DNA of 64,000 bases from Deinococcus murrayi DSM 11303 (GCF_000482805.1 NZ_KI519502.1:8060-72059); one strand, 5' to 3'. Positions 23,811-35,053 are shown, counted from the first letter of the stretch. Notes: generated by a model from the letters alone, not told the origin. Made by a program: numbers and translations.

Positions 23811-25457
23811 ATGTCCCGCCCCGCTGCCCCCCTCGCCGCTCTGACCCTTCTCCTGCTCGCTGCCTGTGGTCAGCTCCCCACCTCCCAGGGACTCACTCCG
23901 CAGGTCGACGCGCCTGCCTTCGCCGCCCTCGCCCCGCAGGCGCTGAGCAGCAGTGCTGCCGACAGCTGGCGGCAGCAGGTGATTTACCTCGCCCTGCCCG
24001 ACCGCTTCCACAACGGCTCTGTGGCCAACGACAACGCGGGGCAGCCCTACTGCTTCGACCCCGCCTGGCCGACGAAGTTCCACGGGGGCGACCTCGCGGG
24101 CCTGCGGTCCAAGCTGGGTTACCTCAAGGACTTGGGGGTCGGCACCCTGTGGACCACCCCGGTTTACGCCCAGGTGCCGGAGGTGAATCCGCGCACGTCC
24201 GGCGCGTCGTGCGGCTACCACGGGTACTGGCCCGACTTCCGCAATCCGAGCGACCTCGCGGTCGAACCCAAGCTGGGGACCGCGAGCGACCTGAGCGGCC
24301 TGATTGCCGACCTGCACGCGAATGGGATGCGCTACATGATGGACATGGTCGTCAACCACGCCGGGTACGGGGCGGCGGTCACCCGCTCCAATCCCGGCTG
24401 GTTCCACCCGGACTGCTCGGGGGACGACGTGAACTGCCCCCTGGCGGGCCTGCCCGACTTCCGGCAGGAGGACAGCACGGTCGCGGCCTACCTCACCACC
24501 CTGAGCAAGAACTGGACGAGCGCCTACGCCATCGACGCCATCCGCATGGACACCGCCAAGCACGTCCCCCTGAACTACTGGCAGGGCAGCTGGGTGCCCG
24601 GCGTGCTCGCCAGCCGCCCAAACACGTTCCTGCTCGCCGAAGCGTTCCTCACGGGCGGGGCCTCGCAGCTCAAGCCCTACCTCGACGCGGGCTTCGACAG
24701 CACCTTTAACTTTCCGCTGCGCAACGCCCTGGTGAGCGCCTTTGCCAAGGGCGGGAGCCTCGATGCGGTCGCGGGGAGCGTGCAGGATTCTGTCGGCACC
24801 CTGGGTCTGAGCCGAGCGCTCCTGACCGTCAACCTGCTCGACAACCACGACGTGCCGCGCTTTCTCAACGAGCCGGGCTACGGGGTGCCGGAAGACGAGA
24901 TTCGCCGCCGCTATCACCTGGGCCTCGCGGCCCTCTTCACCCTGCCGGGGATTCCGCAGCTCTACTACGGCAACGAGCTGGGAATGTATGGGGGCGCGGA
25001 CCCCGACAACCGCCGCGACATGCCGTCCTGGGCCTGGACGAGCAGCGGGCGCAGCGGCACCTACAGCGGCTTCCTGCCCAATCCGGGCCTGACCTACAAC
25101 CTGGTGCAAAAGCTCGCGGGTGTGCGCCGGAATAACCCCGGCCTGTGGAAAGGCTCTTACGCCGAGCTGTGGCGGCCCAACGGCGGCACGAACGTCTTTG
25201 CCTTCTACCGGGGCTACAGCGACAGCACGGTGAGCAGCCGCCTGGTCGTGGCGTTCAACAACTCCCCCGCCAGCGCCAGCGTCACCGTGAATATCGGGGC
25301 GAATACGGCCATCAGCTCGGCGGACCGCACCTATCTCGCCAGCCGCACCTTCGACGACCTCGCCGGACAGGGTGCCCCCGCCACCGCCACGAGCAGCGGC
25401 GGCCTGCTCACCCTCAGCCTCCCGGCCAAGACCTTCGCCATCTACCGGGCACGCTGA
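23811..25457 (+). CDS. Alpha-amylase family (GH13) lipoprotein
   Basis: A 548-residue surface-anchored glycoside hydrolase. The signal ends in the lipobox LLAAC (Cys19). The four GH13 regions are visible: MDMVVNHAG (I), AIDAIRMDTAKHV with the nucleophile Asp247 (II), FLLAEAF with acid/base Glu277 (III) and LLDNHDVPRF with Asp347 (IV). The C-terminal 110 residues form a beta-sandwich typical of domain C. It probably breaks external alpha-glucans into sugars for uptake. Transcription seems separate from rpe/comB (137-base gap), with TACTCT at 23776-23781 as a possible -10 and AAGGAG before the ATG. Confidence 0.93.
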   Translation: MSRPAAPLAALTLLLLAACGQLPTSQGLTPQVDAPAFAALAPQALSSSAADSWRQQVIYLALPDRFHNGSVANDNAGQPYCFDPAWPTKFHGGDLAGLRSKLGYLKDLGVGTLWTTPVYAQVPEVNPRTSGASCGYHGYWPDFRNPSDLAVEPKLGTASDLSGLIADLHANGMRYMMDMVVNHAGYGAAVTRSNPGWFHPDCSGDDVNCPLAGLPDFRQEDSTVAAYLTTLSKNWTSAYAIDAIRMDTAKHVPLNYWQGSWVPGVLASRPNTFLLAEAFLTGGASQLKPYLDAGFDSTFNFPLRNALVSAFAKGGSLDAVAGSVQDSVGTLGLSRALLTVNLLDNHDVPRFLNEPGYGVPEDEIRRRYHLGLAALFTLPGIPQLYYGNELGMYGGADPDNRRDMPSWAWTSSGRSGTYSGFLPNPGLTYNLVQKLAGVRRNNPGLWKGSYAELWRPNGGTNVFAFYRGYSDSTVSSRLVVAFNNSPASASVTVNIGANTAISSADRTYLASRTFDDLAGQGAPATATSSGGLLTLSLPAKTFAIYRAR

Positions 25458-25504
25458 GGCCCGGCGCGGGCTGGGGGGGTGCGGGCCAGAACGGTTCCCC
25501 GCGC

Positions 25505-25510
25505 TACCCT
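25505..25510 (+). promoter_or_regulatory. Leaderless-type -10 (TACCCT) for nspC
   Basis: TACCCT, seven bases before ATG 25518; fixes this start over ATG 25479. Confidence 0.5.
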
Positions 25511-25517
25511 GTCCCCC

Positions 25518-26738
<1,221 letters not shown>

Positions 26739-26745
26739 GGTCCGT

Positions 26746-26786
26746 AGGCGAGCGCCCCCACCACTTCGGGCCGGGGGCGCTCGCCT
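26746..26786 (+). terminator. Strong hairpin after nspC
   Basis: A perfect 14-bp GC-rich stem (arms 26746-26759 and 26773-26786) with a 13-base loop, 8 bases after the nspC stop. No T run follows. It may stop transcription from both nspC and the convergent DUF4384 gene. Confidence 0.7.
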
Positions 26787-26967
26787 GTTGCTGGATTCAC
26801 ATCAAATGCGGCTTCGGGAGGGGGGCGCGGGGGAGGGCGGAACGTCGCCGCCGACCCACCACGCGGCCTATTCGGACCCGTCCTCCGGCGAGCACGCCGG
26901 GGGCGCGGGAGACACAGCCGGGAGTGGGGCGGGAAAAGGCCAGTCACCCCCGGCGCGGGGAGGAGGC

Positions 26968-28245
26968 TTACTTGCGGTACACCTTGACCACACCGTTCAC
27001 GGTGCGCAGGCTGCCGCCCTCGAAGTCGGCGGCCCAGGCCCCATTCAGCAGGTACTGGTCACGGGTGGGAAAGCCCAGGAACGAGCCGGAGCCGCCCAGT
27101 CCCTGATAGGTCTTCAGGATGGCCCCTTGCAGCCAGAAGGTGCCGTACTTCTCGGTCGAGTACAGCGCCCCGTTCTGGAAGAGGGCGTACAGCCCGGTCG
27201 TGCCGTAGGGGTTGCGGGGAACGACCTTCTCGTCGGCGGCGGCCCATCCCAGGCGGCTGGGCGGGCGGATGCCGCCGTTTTCCACCTGCGCGAGGGCGAG
27301 GTAGCGCTCCAGCACTCGCCCGTGCACCGCGTAGGCGCGGCTGGAGCCGTTCGCGTGCAGCATCACGGCGTCGCCGTAGGCCGCCACCCCCCGGAACTTC
27401 TGCCACAGGCCGTCGCCCCAGGGCACGGCGTAGCTCGTCGCCTGCCCCAGCGACTCCGGCCCCTTGAGGCGGGCATACGCTTCTACCATCGCCGTGTCGA
27501 AGGAGCCGTCCGGCTTCTCGCCGGGCTGAATCTGGGTCACGGGCTGGGTGGGCGCGGGCTGGACGGGGGCCGGTTGCACGGGAACGGGCTGAACCGGAGC
27601 CGGAGCGGTCGACACGGGAATCGCTGCGTTCGGCGTCTCGGTCACGGTGCCCGTCGCGCTGCCGCCGTTGCCCTGTGCCGCCGTGCCCACCCGGAAGGTC
27701 ACCACGTCGGTCACCCAGCTCTGGGCGGGCAGGGGCCGCACCACGATGCTCAGTGCCCGCGCGAGGTTGTCCTGCCCACGCACCTGCACCCGCGCGAAGT
27801 TCTCGCCCTCCACGAAGCGGGCCACGTCGTTGAGGTTCAGGGGCTGGGTGCTCGCCAGCGCGAGCAAGCGGTCTTGCCCCGCCGGGCCGCCCACCGTCAG
27901 CGTGTAGTTCGCATTCCGCCCCGGCAGGGTGCGGGGGGCATTCGCCCGGACGAGGTTGTTCTCTTCGTAGGTGTTCGGGAAGAAGAGGTCAATCTGCCCG
28001 CTGGCGTTCACGTTGAACAGGTAGACGTAGGCGTCACGGTTCGTCTTGACCCCGATGGAAATGCGCTCGCCCACCCGGTAGACCGGGTTGCGGGTGCCGC
28101 TGGCGTCCTTGTTCACCCACACCTGCACGTCGAGCGTGGGCTGCGCGGGGTTCACGATGATGCTTTGGGCGCTGAGGCGGGGCTGGGCGCTGGCCGTGCC
28201 CAGCAGGGCGGAGAGGGTCAGGGCCGCAGTGATGGAATGACGCAT
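26968..28245 (-). CDS. Secreted DUF4384 protein with Pro/Gln/Val linker and LGFP-like repeats
   Basis: A 425-residue exported protein. The signal peptide (MRHSITAALTLSALLGTASA) is followed by a DUF4384-type beta domain (residues about 30-190): ISIGVKTNRDAYVYLFNVNASGQIDLFFPN is the classic block. Residues about 205-245 form a linker with tandem PVQPAP units. The C-terminal half reads GWAAADEKVVP, GLYALFQNGALYSTEKYGTFWL, LGFPTRDQY and WAADFEGGSL, resembling LGFP repeats of envelope-bound proteins in other phyla. Probably an envelope or S-layer-associated protein. ATG 28245 was chosen because it starts the signal peptide and has GGAGG upstream. Confidence 0.8.
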   Translation of the reverse strand: MRHSITAALTLSALLGTASAQPRLSAQSIIVNPAQPTLDVQVWVNKDASGTRNPVYRVGERISIGVKTNRDAYVYLFNVNASGQIDLFFPNTYEENNLVRANAPRTLPGRNANYTLTVGGPAGQDRLLALASTQPLNLNDVARFVEGENFARVQVRGQDNLARALSIVVRPLPAQSWVTDVVTFRVGTAAQGNGGSATGTVTETPNAAIPVSTAPAPVQPVPVQPAPVQPAPTQPVTQIQPGEKPDGSFDTAMVEAYARLKGPESLGQATSYAVPWGDGLWQKFRGVAAYGDAVMLHANGSSRAYAVHGRVLERYLALAQVENGGIRPPSRLGWAAADEKVVPRNPYGTTGLYALFQNGALYSTEKYGTFWLQGAILKTYQGLGGSGSFLGFPTRDQYLLNGAWAADFEGGSLRTVNGVVKVYRK

Positions 28246-28414
28246 GGGAAAAACCTCCAGGGTGGTGCGGGATTCAGATGCGGGGCAGCGTAGGGGCCGA
28301 AGCTGACGAAGCACTGATAGCCCTGGGTCTAGTCCGGTTCCCTCAAGGGGGAGTCAAGCGTCCCCGGCCATCCTGGCCCCCCCATGAGCTGGGGCTGACC
28401 AGAGCCTGACGTGC

Positions 28415-28447
28415 TATCCTTTGTTCGGTCGTTGGCGAATGACCGAA
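28415..28447 (+). promoter_or_regulatory. -10 (TATCCT) with dyad at the transcription start of the hydrolase operon
   Basis: TATCCT at 28415-28420 is a -10 candidate, although the best upstream -35 (CTGACC 28395-28400) is only 14 bases away. Directly downstream lies a dyad, TTCGGTC (28424-28430) and GACCGAA (28441-28447), spaced by 10 bases. It would overlap the first transcribed bases, a good place for an operator or a 5' hairpin. Confidence 0.45.
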
Positions 28448-28473
28448 GAAGCTTAGCTCCCCCGGAGGTTTCC

Positions 28474-29442
28474 ATGCGACTCACCCGACGGCTGGCCCTG
28501 ACCGCCGCCCTTTTTGTTTTTGCTGCGCCCGCCCTCGCCGCCAGCCGCGAGGTGACGCTGGAGGTGCCCGGAGCGCGGCTGGCCGCCACCCTTCAGACGC
28601 CGGACGGCCCCCAGCACGCCCGGCCTCCCGTCGCGCTCATCCTGGCCGGAAGCGGCCCTACCGACCGCAACGGAGACAATCCGCTGTCGGGGCCGGGGGG
28701 GACCTACCGCAAGCTGGCCGCGAACCTGGCTGCGCGGGGCATCGCCACCCTGCGGCCCGACAAGCGCGGCATCGGCGCGAGCACCCCCGCCGACCCGCGT
28801 GAGGAGGCCCTCACCTTTGACGACTTCGTGAACGACGCGCGGGCCTGGCTGACCTGGCTCGCCGCGCAGCCTGGCCTCGGCCCGGTGGCGGTCATAGGGC
28901 ACAGCGAGGGCGGGCTGCTCGCGCTCGCTGCCGTGCAGGGGCAGACCCCGGCGCGGGCGGTGGTCCTGCTCGCGGCCCCCGGCGAGGACATCGGCACGAC
29001 CATCCGCCGCCAGTTGGGGCAGAATCCGGCCAACCCGCCCGCGCTCGTCGAGGAATCGAACCGGATTCTGGACGCCCTGGCTCGCGGCGAACGGGTGGCT
29101 GAGGTCTCGCCCGTGCTCGCCCCCCTCTTCCGGCCCAGCGTGCAGCCCTACCTCGCGAGCAGTTTGAAGTACGACCCGCAGCGCCTGATAGCCGCGCAGA
29201 ATCTGCCCACCCTGGTCGTGCAGGGGGACCGTGACCTCCAGGTGCGCCCCGAAGACGCCCGGCTCCTCGCCGCCGCGCAGCCCGCCGCCCGGCTGCACCT
29301 CGCCCGTGGAGTCAATCACGTGCTCGTGCCCGCTCCCCTCGACCCCGCCGGAAACCTCGCCCGTTACGGCGACGCCGAACTGCCGCTGGAGCGCGGCGTG
29401 GTCACGGCGGTGGTGGAGTTCTTGCGCGGGGCGCTGCGCTAG
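28474..29442 (+). CDS. Secreted alpha/beta hydrolase (serine-aminopeptidase/esterase type)
   Basis: A 322-residue exported hydrolase with a signal peptide (RRLALTAALFVFAAPALA, cleavage near residue 23). The fold marks are ILAGSGPTDRNGDN (oxyanion region, near residue 57), RPDKRGIGAS, the nucleophile elbow VIGHSEGGLLA near residue 140, VVQGDRDLQV with the acidic residue, and the C-terminal His in GVNHVLV. These place it with the YqjL/dienelactone-like secreted esterases; the substrate is unknown. ATG 28474 has GGAGG six bases upstream. The ArsR gene follows 16 bases downstream. Confidence 0.87.
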   Translation: MRLTRRLALTAALFVFAAPALAASREVTLEVPGARLAATLQTPDGPQHARPPVALILAGSGPTDRNGDNPLSGPGGTYRKLAANLAARGIATLRPDKRGIGASTPADPREEALTFDDFVNDARAWLTWLAAQPGLGPVAVIGHSEGGLLALAAVQGQTPARAVVLLAAPGEDIGTTIRRQLGQNPANPPALVEESNRILDALARGERVAEVSPVLAPLFRPSVQPYLASSLKYDPQRLIAAQNLPTLVVQGDRDLQVRPEDARLLAAAQPAARLHLARGVNHVLVPAPLDPAGNLARYGDAELPLERGVVTAVVEFLRGALR

Positions 29443-29458
29443 GGGAGGGAAGCGGCCC

Positions 29459-29767
29459 GTGCCCCTCAGCCGACCCAACGAGGTCTTCCGCGCCCTGGCC
29501 GACCCCACCCGCCGCGCCATCTTGCGCGAGCTGCGCGGCGGCGAGCGCACGGCGGGCGAGCTGGCCCGGCTCTTTCCGGTCGCCAAGAGCACCCTCAGTG
29601 GGCACTTCGCGGTGCTCAGGGCCGCCGACCTGGTCTGGACGGAAAAGCGCGGCACGCAGGTGGTCTACCGCCTGAACACGACGGTCTTTCAGGAGGTGCT
29701 CGCCGACCTGCTGGACCTCTTCGGCCCGGCGGGAAAGGAGGTGGAAGGTGAGCAGAAGCCGGGTTGA
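29459..29767 (+). CDS. ArsR-family autorepressor, SdpR-like
   Basis: A 102-residue winged-helix regulator of the ArsR/SmtB fold. FRALADPTRRAILRELRGGERTAGELA leads into the recognition helix VAKSTLSGHFAVLRAADLV, with the wing TEKRGTQVVYRLN. Metal-binding Cys residues are absent, so it is not a metal sensor; it matches the SdpR-type autorepressors. The GTG 29459 start has GGAGGGA upstream. Its 3' end overlaps the start of an SdpI-like gene by 20 bases, the gene order of the sdpRI immunity operon of Bacillus. Confidence 0.87.
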   Translation: MPLSRPNEVFRALADPTRRAILRELRGGERTAGELARLFPVAKSTLSGHFAVLRAADLVWTEKRGTQVVYRLNTTVFQEVLADLLDLFGPAGKEVEGEQKPG

Positions 29768-30965
29768 CCCCCTGCTGGCGTCAGGAACGCTGACTGCGCT
29801 CGTCTTGCTCACGCTGGCCTGGACGCGGCTGCCGGGGGGCGAGCGGCTCATGCTGCTGCCGCTGAGCGTATCTTCCCTCGTGCTGGGCGGGCTGGTGGCC
29901 TTCCTCGGCAGGCTGGAGCGCGAGCACCGCCCGGTCGCGGACGCCACTGCCCAGGCGCTCGTACTGCAAGGGGCCGTCGCCGCCGCCGCGCTTGCCTTCG
30001 GGTGGGACCTTCAGCGGGCGCTGACGGTGGCGGTCGGTCTGGGCCTGGTGGTGACCGGAAATGCGACCGCCCGCGCCCGGCCAGGGCTGTGGTTCGGCTT
30101 CCGCACCCGCTGGGCGTTGCTCTCCGAGCGCTCCTGGTACGCCACCCAGCGGGAGGCGGCGCGGGCAGTCGTCACCCTGGGGCTGGTCTACGCGGCGTTC
30201 GCGGCCCTGACGCCCGCGCCGCTGCTGGTGCCCTGGGTCCTGCCCGTGGGCATGCTGCTCCTGCTGCTGCCTGTCCTCGTCAGCCTGCACCGCCTGTCCT
30301 ACCGCGAGTACCTCGCTGACCCGGAGCGGCGTCCGGCAGTGGCGGGGGCGCGGCGGCACCTCCCGGCCCTCTCCGGCCCAGAACGGGTGCTGCTGGGGGT
30401 CGCAGTGGGGATGCCGCTGCTGTCGCTGGTGGGGGTGCTGCTCGCGCTGCCTTCCCTCCCCGAACAGGTCCCCCTGCACTTCAACGCGGCGGGCGAGGCC
30501 GACCGCTTCGGCCCGAAGACGGAACTGCTGACCCTACCGCTGCTGGGGCTGGGCCTCACGGCGCTGCTGTGGGCGTCCTCGCGCTTCGGCAGCGCGACCC
30601 CGGCCCAGCGGCACGTCACCCTGGTGATGGCGGCGCTGGGAGGAGCCTTCGTCGCCCCGCTGCCCCTGGGGGTGACCGGGGCCATGCACGTCACCCTGGG
30701 GGCGGCCCATGTCCTGATGCTGGTGGTGCTGGCCCTCGCCTTCGCCCTCCCCGGCCCGGATGGACGGCGGCGGGTGCGGGCGGCGCGGACCTGCGCGGCG
30801 CTCGCCCTGGCCCTGGCCCCCCTCCTGCTGCTGCTGCCACCGCGCGGGGCGGAGGCGGTGGGCACGCTCCTCCTCGTCTTCGGCAGCCTGCTCTTCCTCG
30901 CGCCGATGTTCGTCTTCGGGGTGCCGAGGAACACGGGCTGGCGAGGCCGGACGCCGGAGTCTTGA
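29748..30965 (+). CDS. SdpI/DUF1648 family multi-spanning membrane protein
   Basis: A 405-residue inner-membrane protein with about ten hydrophobic segments. ARPGLWFGFRTRWALLSERSWYATQR (residues about 109-135) is the SdpI signature, and LPEQVPLHFNAAGEADRFGPK (about 240-260) is the DUF1648 signature. In Bacillus SdpI, DUF1648 comes first; here the SdpI block comes first, so this may be a fusion or a rearranged member. SdpI confers immunity to the SDP cannibalism toxin and helps inactivate SdpR; whether this protein does so is inference. The start is GTG 29748, overlapping the ArsR gene. Confidence 0.8.
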   Translation: MSRSRVDPLLASGTLTALVLLTLAWTRLPGGERLMLLPLSVSSLVLGGLVAFLGRLEREHRPVADATAQALVLQGAVAAAALAFGWDLQRALTVAVGLGLVVTGNATARARPGLWFGFRTRWALLSERSWYATQREAARAVVTLGLVYAAFAALTPAPLLVPWVLPVGMLLLLLPVLVSLHRLSYREYLADPERRPAVAGARRHLPALSGPERVLLGVAVGMPLLSLVGVLLALPSLPEQVPLHFNAAGEADRFGPKTELLTLPLLGLGLTALLWASSRFGSATPAQRHVTLVMAALGGAFVAPLPLGVTGAMHVTLGAAHVLMLVVLALAFALPGPDGRRRVRAARTCAALALALAPLLLLLPPRGAEAVGTLLLVFGSLLFLAPMFVFGVPRNTGWRGRTPES

Positions 30966-30999
30966 ACCTCCACCCGCCACGGGCGACAAGCCACATGCC

Positions 31000-31770
31000 C
31001 TACAACCGCTCCGCCCCCCACAGCAGCAGCGGCCCCAGCACCAGCGCGGGCAACAGGCTGCCGACCCGCACCCGGCGGTCTTCCCAGCCCAGCCCCGCCA
31101 GCATCAGGTTCCAGGAGATGCCCACGATGATCAGTCCGCCCATCCCGGTCACGAGGAGGACGTACGGGTTGGTCTTCAGGACTGCCGGGTCTGCGCCCCC
31201 CAGCAGCCCGGCGGCAAAGGCCCCCGCCGCGAGGCTGATGCCCCCCTGCACGGCGAGCACGGTCAGGGCGCTGAAGCCCACCCCGATGCCGTATGCCCCC
31301 GCGAGCGCGAGGGCCGCGATGCCGTCGAGCGTGCTTTTGAGGACGTAGGTCGCGTTGTCCCCGGTCAGCCCGTTTTGCAGCCCGCCCACGACCGTCATCG
31401 GCCCAATGCAAAAGAGCAGGCTGGCGGCGACGAAACCCTCCGTGAAGCGGCCCCCGCCCCGGAAGCGCTGCCGCAGCGTCTCGCCCAGCCGGGTCAGTCC
31501 CTCTTCGATGCCCAGCGCCTCGCCGATGACCGCGCCCCCCGCCAGCCCCAGCAGGGCCAGCAGCACCCCCGGAATCGGCCCGCCCGACACCCGGTTCAGT
31601 TCGCCCGCCATCCCCAGCGCGATAAAAAGGGTCACCAGCGAGAGCGTTTGCAGCAGCGTGCGCTGGGTGCGCTCTGGCAAGCGGCCCCCCAGCAGCAGGC
31701 CGACCAGGGTCCCGGCGAGGACCGCGCCGACATTGATGAGGGTGCCGGAGAGTTGCGTGAGCAGGCTCAT
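31000..31770 (-). CDS. DUF554 family membrane protein (YqgA-like)
   Basis: A 256-residue protein with about seven membrane segments. GTLINVGAVLAGTLVGLLLG at the N-terminus, GFVAASLLFCIGPMTVVGGLQNGL near residue 110 and LKSTLDGIAALALA are the DUF554 signature blocks. The family is a widespread putative transporter of unknown substrate. Length is normal. It is convergent with the SdpI gene. Confidence 0.92.
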   Translation of the reverse strand: MSLLTQLSGTLINVGAVLAGTLVGLLLGGRLPERTQRTLLQTLSLVTLFIALGMAGELNRVSGGPIPGVLLALLGLAGGAVIGEALGIEEGLTRLGETLRQRFRGGGRFTEGFVAASLLFCIGPMTVVGGLQNGLTGDNATYVLKSTLDGIAALALAGAYGIGVGFSALTVLAVQGGISLAAGAFAAGLLGGADPAVLKTNPYVLLVTGMGGLIIVGISWNLMLAGLGWEDRRVRVGSLLPALVLGPLLLWGAERL

Positions 31771-31778
31771 GGACGTGC

Positions 31779-31784
31779 AGGCTA
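31779..31784 (-). promoter_or_regulatory. Leaderless-type -10 (TAGCCT) for the DUF554 gene
   Basis: TAGCCT on the minus strand, eight bases before ATG 31770. Confidence 0.45.
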
Positions 31785-32007
31785 GCGCGGGGAGGGCCGG
31801 GGCTGAGGCTCCCCTTCACACTTGACCCCCCACTGACAGGGGGCGTGGTACCCTCAGGGCACCTTGAACAGCTTGCGCGTCCCGCCTGTGCCCGCCTCCC
31901 ACCTTCCCGGTGGCGGAGCGCCCGGTGCCGTGCGTGGCGCTCTGTCGCAACATCAACGTCTGGGGGCTGCCTGCGGGCGGCCCCCTGTGCTTGAGGGGGG
32001 GTTTGCC

Positions 32008-32211
32008 TTGACGCTCGCCGAACAGTTCCAGACGATGCCCAAGCTCCTGAAGGTCCGCGAAGTCGCCGACTATACCGGCACCCACGAACGCACCGTGCGC
32101 CGCTGGATTCGGGATGGTCGCCTCGCCGCCATCGAGCACCCCGAAGGCCTGCGGGTGCCCCGGCGCTCGCTGTGGCGCTTTCTGGGCCTGGATATGGCCC
32201 TGAGTGCCTGA
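32008..32211 (+). CDS. Excisionase/MerR-type helix-turn-helix DNA-binding protein
   Basis: A short protein of 67 residues from TTG 32008, or 58 from ATG 32035. LLKVREVADYTGTHERTVRRWIRDGRLAAIEHP is the DNA-binding domain shared by excisionases and BldC-type regulators, followed by LRVPRRSLWRFLG. There is no effector domain. TTG 32008 has a purine-rich GAGGGGGG seven bases upstream, while ATG 32035 has no ribosome site; either is possible. The 237 bases upstream hold a GC-rich hairpin (GGGGGC 31962-31967 with GCCCCC 31980-31985). There are no phage genes nearby, so it is more likely a stand-alone regulator. Confidence 0.75.
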   Translation: MTLAEQFQTMPKLLKVREVADYTGTHERTVRRWIRDGRLAAIEHPEGLRVPRRSLWRFLGLDMALSA

Positions 32212-32249
32212 GGGCCTTCTTCTCTCCTTCCTCCCCCGCAGGCGGGCCG

Positions 32250-32255
32250 TATCCT
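32250..32255 (+). promoter_or_regulatory. Leaderless-type -10 (TATCCT) for the Ala-rich gene
   Basis: TATCCT, eight bases before ATG 32264. Confidence 0.45.
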
Positions 32256-32263
32256 GACCCGGT

Positions 32264-32941
32264 ATGGACGCCGCCCGCCTCGCTGCCGCCCTCGACCAGG
32301 GGGAAGACCAGGCCCAGCGCGCCTTTGCTGCCGCTCCAGGGTGGCCCGCTGAGGCCGCCGCCGCCCTCGCCCTTCAGCGCGGACGGCCCCGGCTCGCGCT
32401 CGCCTGGAGCCGTGACCCGCTCATCCGTGCGGCGGCTCATCTGCGCCTGGGGGCGGTTGCGGAGGCTCGGCGCGAACTTGCCTCCCTGTCCGACGCGGCC
32501 CGGCCCGCCCTGCTGCGGGCGCGGGCGGGGGCGCTGGCGGGAGAATCGGGGGCAGAAGCCCTCGCCGTGCAGGCCCGCCTGCTGGCGCGGCAGGAGGGGG
32601 ACGCCGGAGCGCTCGTCGCCGCCGCGACCCTGCTGGGCGAGCTGCTCCTCCCCACTGATCCCCGCCTCAGCCTGCGGACCCTGGCGGAGGGGCTGAAGGT
32701 CGCCGAGCTGACCGGACAGGAGGCGGACGCGCATCTCCTCGCAGTGCTCGCCCACGCGCAGCGGGCGCTGGGGGCCGGGCCAAAAGCGGGGCGCACCGCC
32801 GAGAAAGCCCTCGCCCGCTCGGCCCCCCGCAGCCCTGCCCGCGTGCTCGCCCTCCTCGCGTGCGGCCAGTCGGCAGAAGCTGAGGCTGAGGCGCAGGCAG
32901 GGGAGCTGGCTCCAGGGTGGTGGCGTTTCCTCACGCGCTAG
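32264..32941 (+). CDS. Ala-rich helical-repeat protein, unknown
   Basis: A 225-residue protein made almost entirely of Ala/Leu-rich amphipathic helices (for example RAAAHLRLGAVAEARRELASL, HLLAVLAHAQRALGAGPKAGR and VLALLACGQSAEAEAEAQAG) with the spacing of degenerate TPR units. There is no signal peptide or catalytic motif. It probably serves as a cytosolic scaffold; the partner is unknown. Its last 11 bases overlap the convergent ion-channel gene. Confidence 0.65.
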   Translation: MDAARLAAALDQGEDQAQRAFAAAPGWPAEAAAALALQRGRPRLALAWSRDPLIRAAAHLRLGAVAEARRELASLSDAARPALLRARAGALAGESGAEALAVQARLLARQEGDAGALVAAATLLGELLLPTDPRLSLRTLAEGLKVAELTGQEADAHLLAVLAHAQRALGAGPKAGRTAEKALARSAPRSPARVLALLACGQSAEAEAEAQAGELAPGWWRFLTR

Positions 32942-33784
32942 GCAACCCTTCCCCACACCGTTTGCAAAAGCGGGCGTCGGGGTCGTGCCCCTCCAGGCCG
33001 CAGCGGGGGCACCTGCGGGGGGCGGGGCGGCGCGGGGGTCCGGCTTGGTCCTGGAGGCCTTGGGCGCGGGCGAGGTTGACCGTCACGATGCCCGTCGGCA
33101 CCGCCAGGATGCCGTAGCCCAGAATCATGGCGAGGGAGGCCAGTCCCTTGCCCAGCGGCGTTTTGGGCGCGATGTCGCCGTAGCCCACGGTGGTCAGGGT
33201 GACGATGGCCCAATAGATGCTGGTCGGGATGCTGGTGTAGCCGTTGGCCGGTCCCTCGACCAGGTACATCAGCGCCCCGATGATGGTCACCAGCGTGAGG
33301 ACTGTCGCCAAGAAGACCGTGATTTTGGCCGCGCTCGCCCGCAGCGCGGCGCTGAGTACGCTGGCCTCCGAGAGGTAGCGGGCGAGCTTGAGAATCCGGA
33401 AGATGCGCAGCAGCCGCAGCACCCGCACGATGAGCAGCGTCTCGGCCCCCGGCAACAGCAGCGCGAGGTACCCCGGCAAGATGGAGAGCAGGTCCACCAC
33501 CCCGAAAAAGGAGCGGGCGTAGTTCCAGGGGTGCCGCGCCGTGAACAGCCGCAACCCGTATTCCAGCGAAAACAGCAGGGTCAGCAGCCACTCAGCCTGT
33601 TTGAGGGCGGGGCCGTACGCCGCCCGAAAGGGCCGCACGCTGTCGAGCATGACCACCCCGATGCTGGCGAGGATAAGCACGATAAGCACGAGGTCAAAGG
33701 CCCGCCCCGCCGGAGTGTCGTTGTTGAACACGACGTTGCCGAGGGTGACCCGCCACGCAGCGCGGTGGTCGCCGGGCCGCCGGG

Positions 33785-33788
<4 letters not shown>
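32931..33788 (-). CDS. Voltage-gated-type potassium channel with C-terminal zinc ribbon
   Basis: A 285-residue six-helix cation channel. The paddle-like S4 segment ETLLIVRVLRLLRIFRILKL near residue 125 has Arg every third position, and the pore has the K+ filter TVGYGD near residue 203. After S6 the tail carries CPRCGLEGHDPDARFCKRCG, a C4 zinc ribbon that is not part of ordinary Kch-type channels and could sense metal or redox state or aid assembly. The ATG overlaps the P450 stop by 4 bases, so the two are co-translated. Confidence 0.9.
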
Positions 33789-35047
<1,259 letters not shown>

Positions 35048-35053
35048 GCGTTC

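Noticed and set aside
31822..31854. TTGACC and TACCCT as promoter of the excisionase-type gene
   Set aside because: The spacing is 21 bases, too long to call with confidence.
30299..32956. Long minus-strand open frame of 885 codons
   Set aside because: It runs through DUF554 out of frame and opposite SdpI and the Ala-rich gene; no recognisable motif, composition typical of shadow frames.
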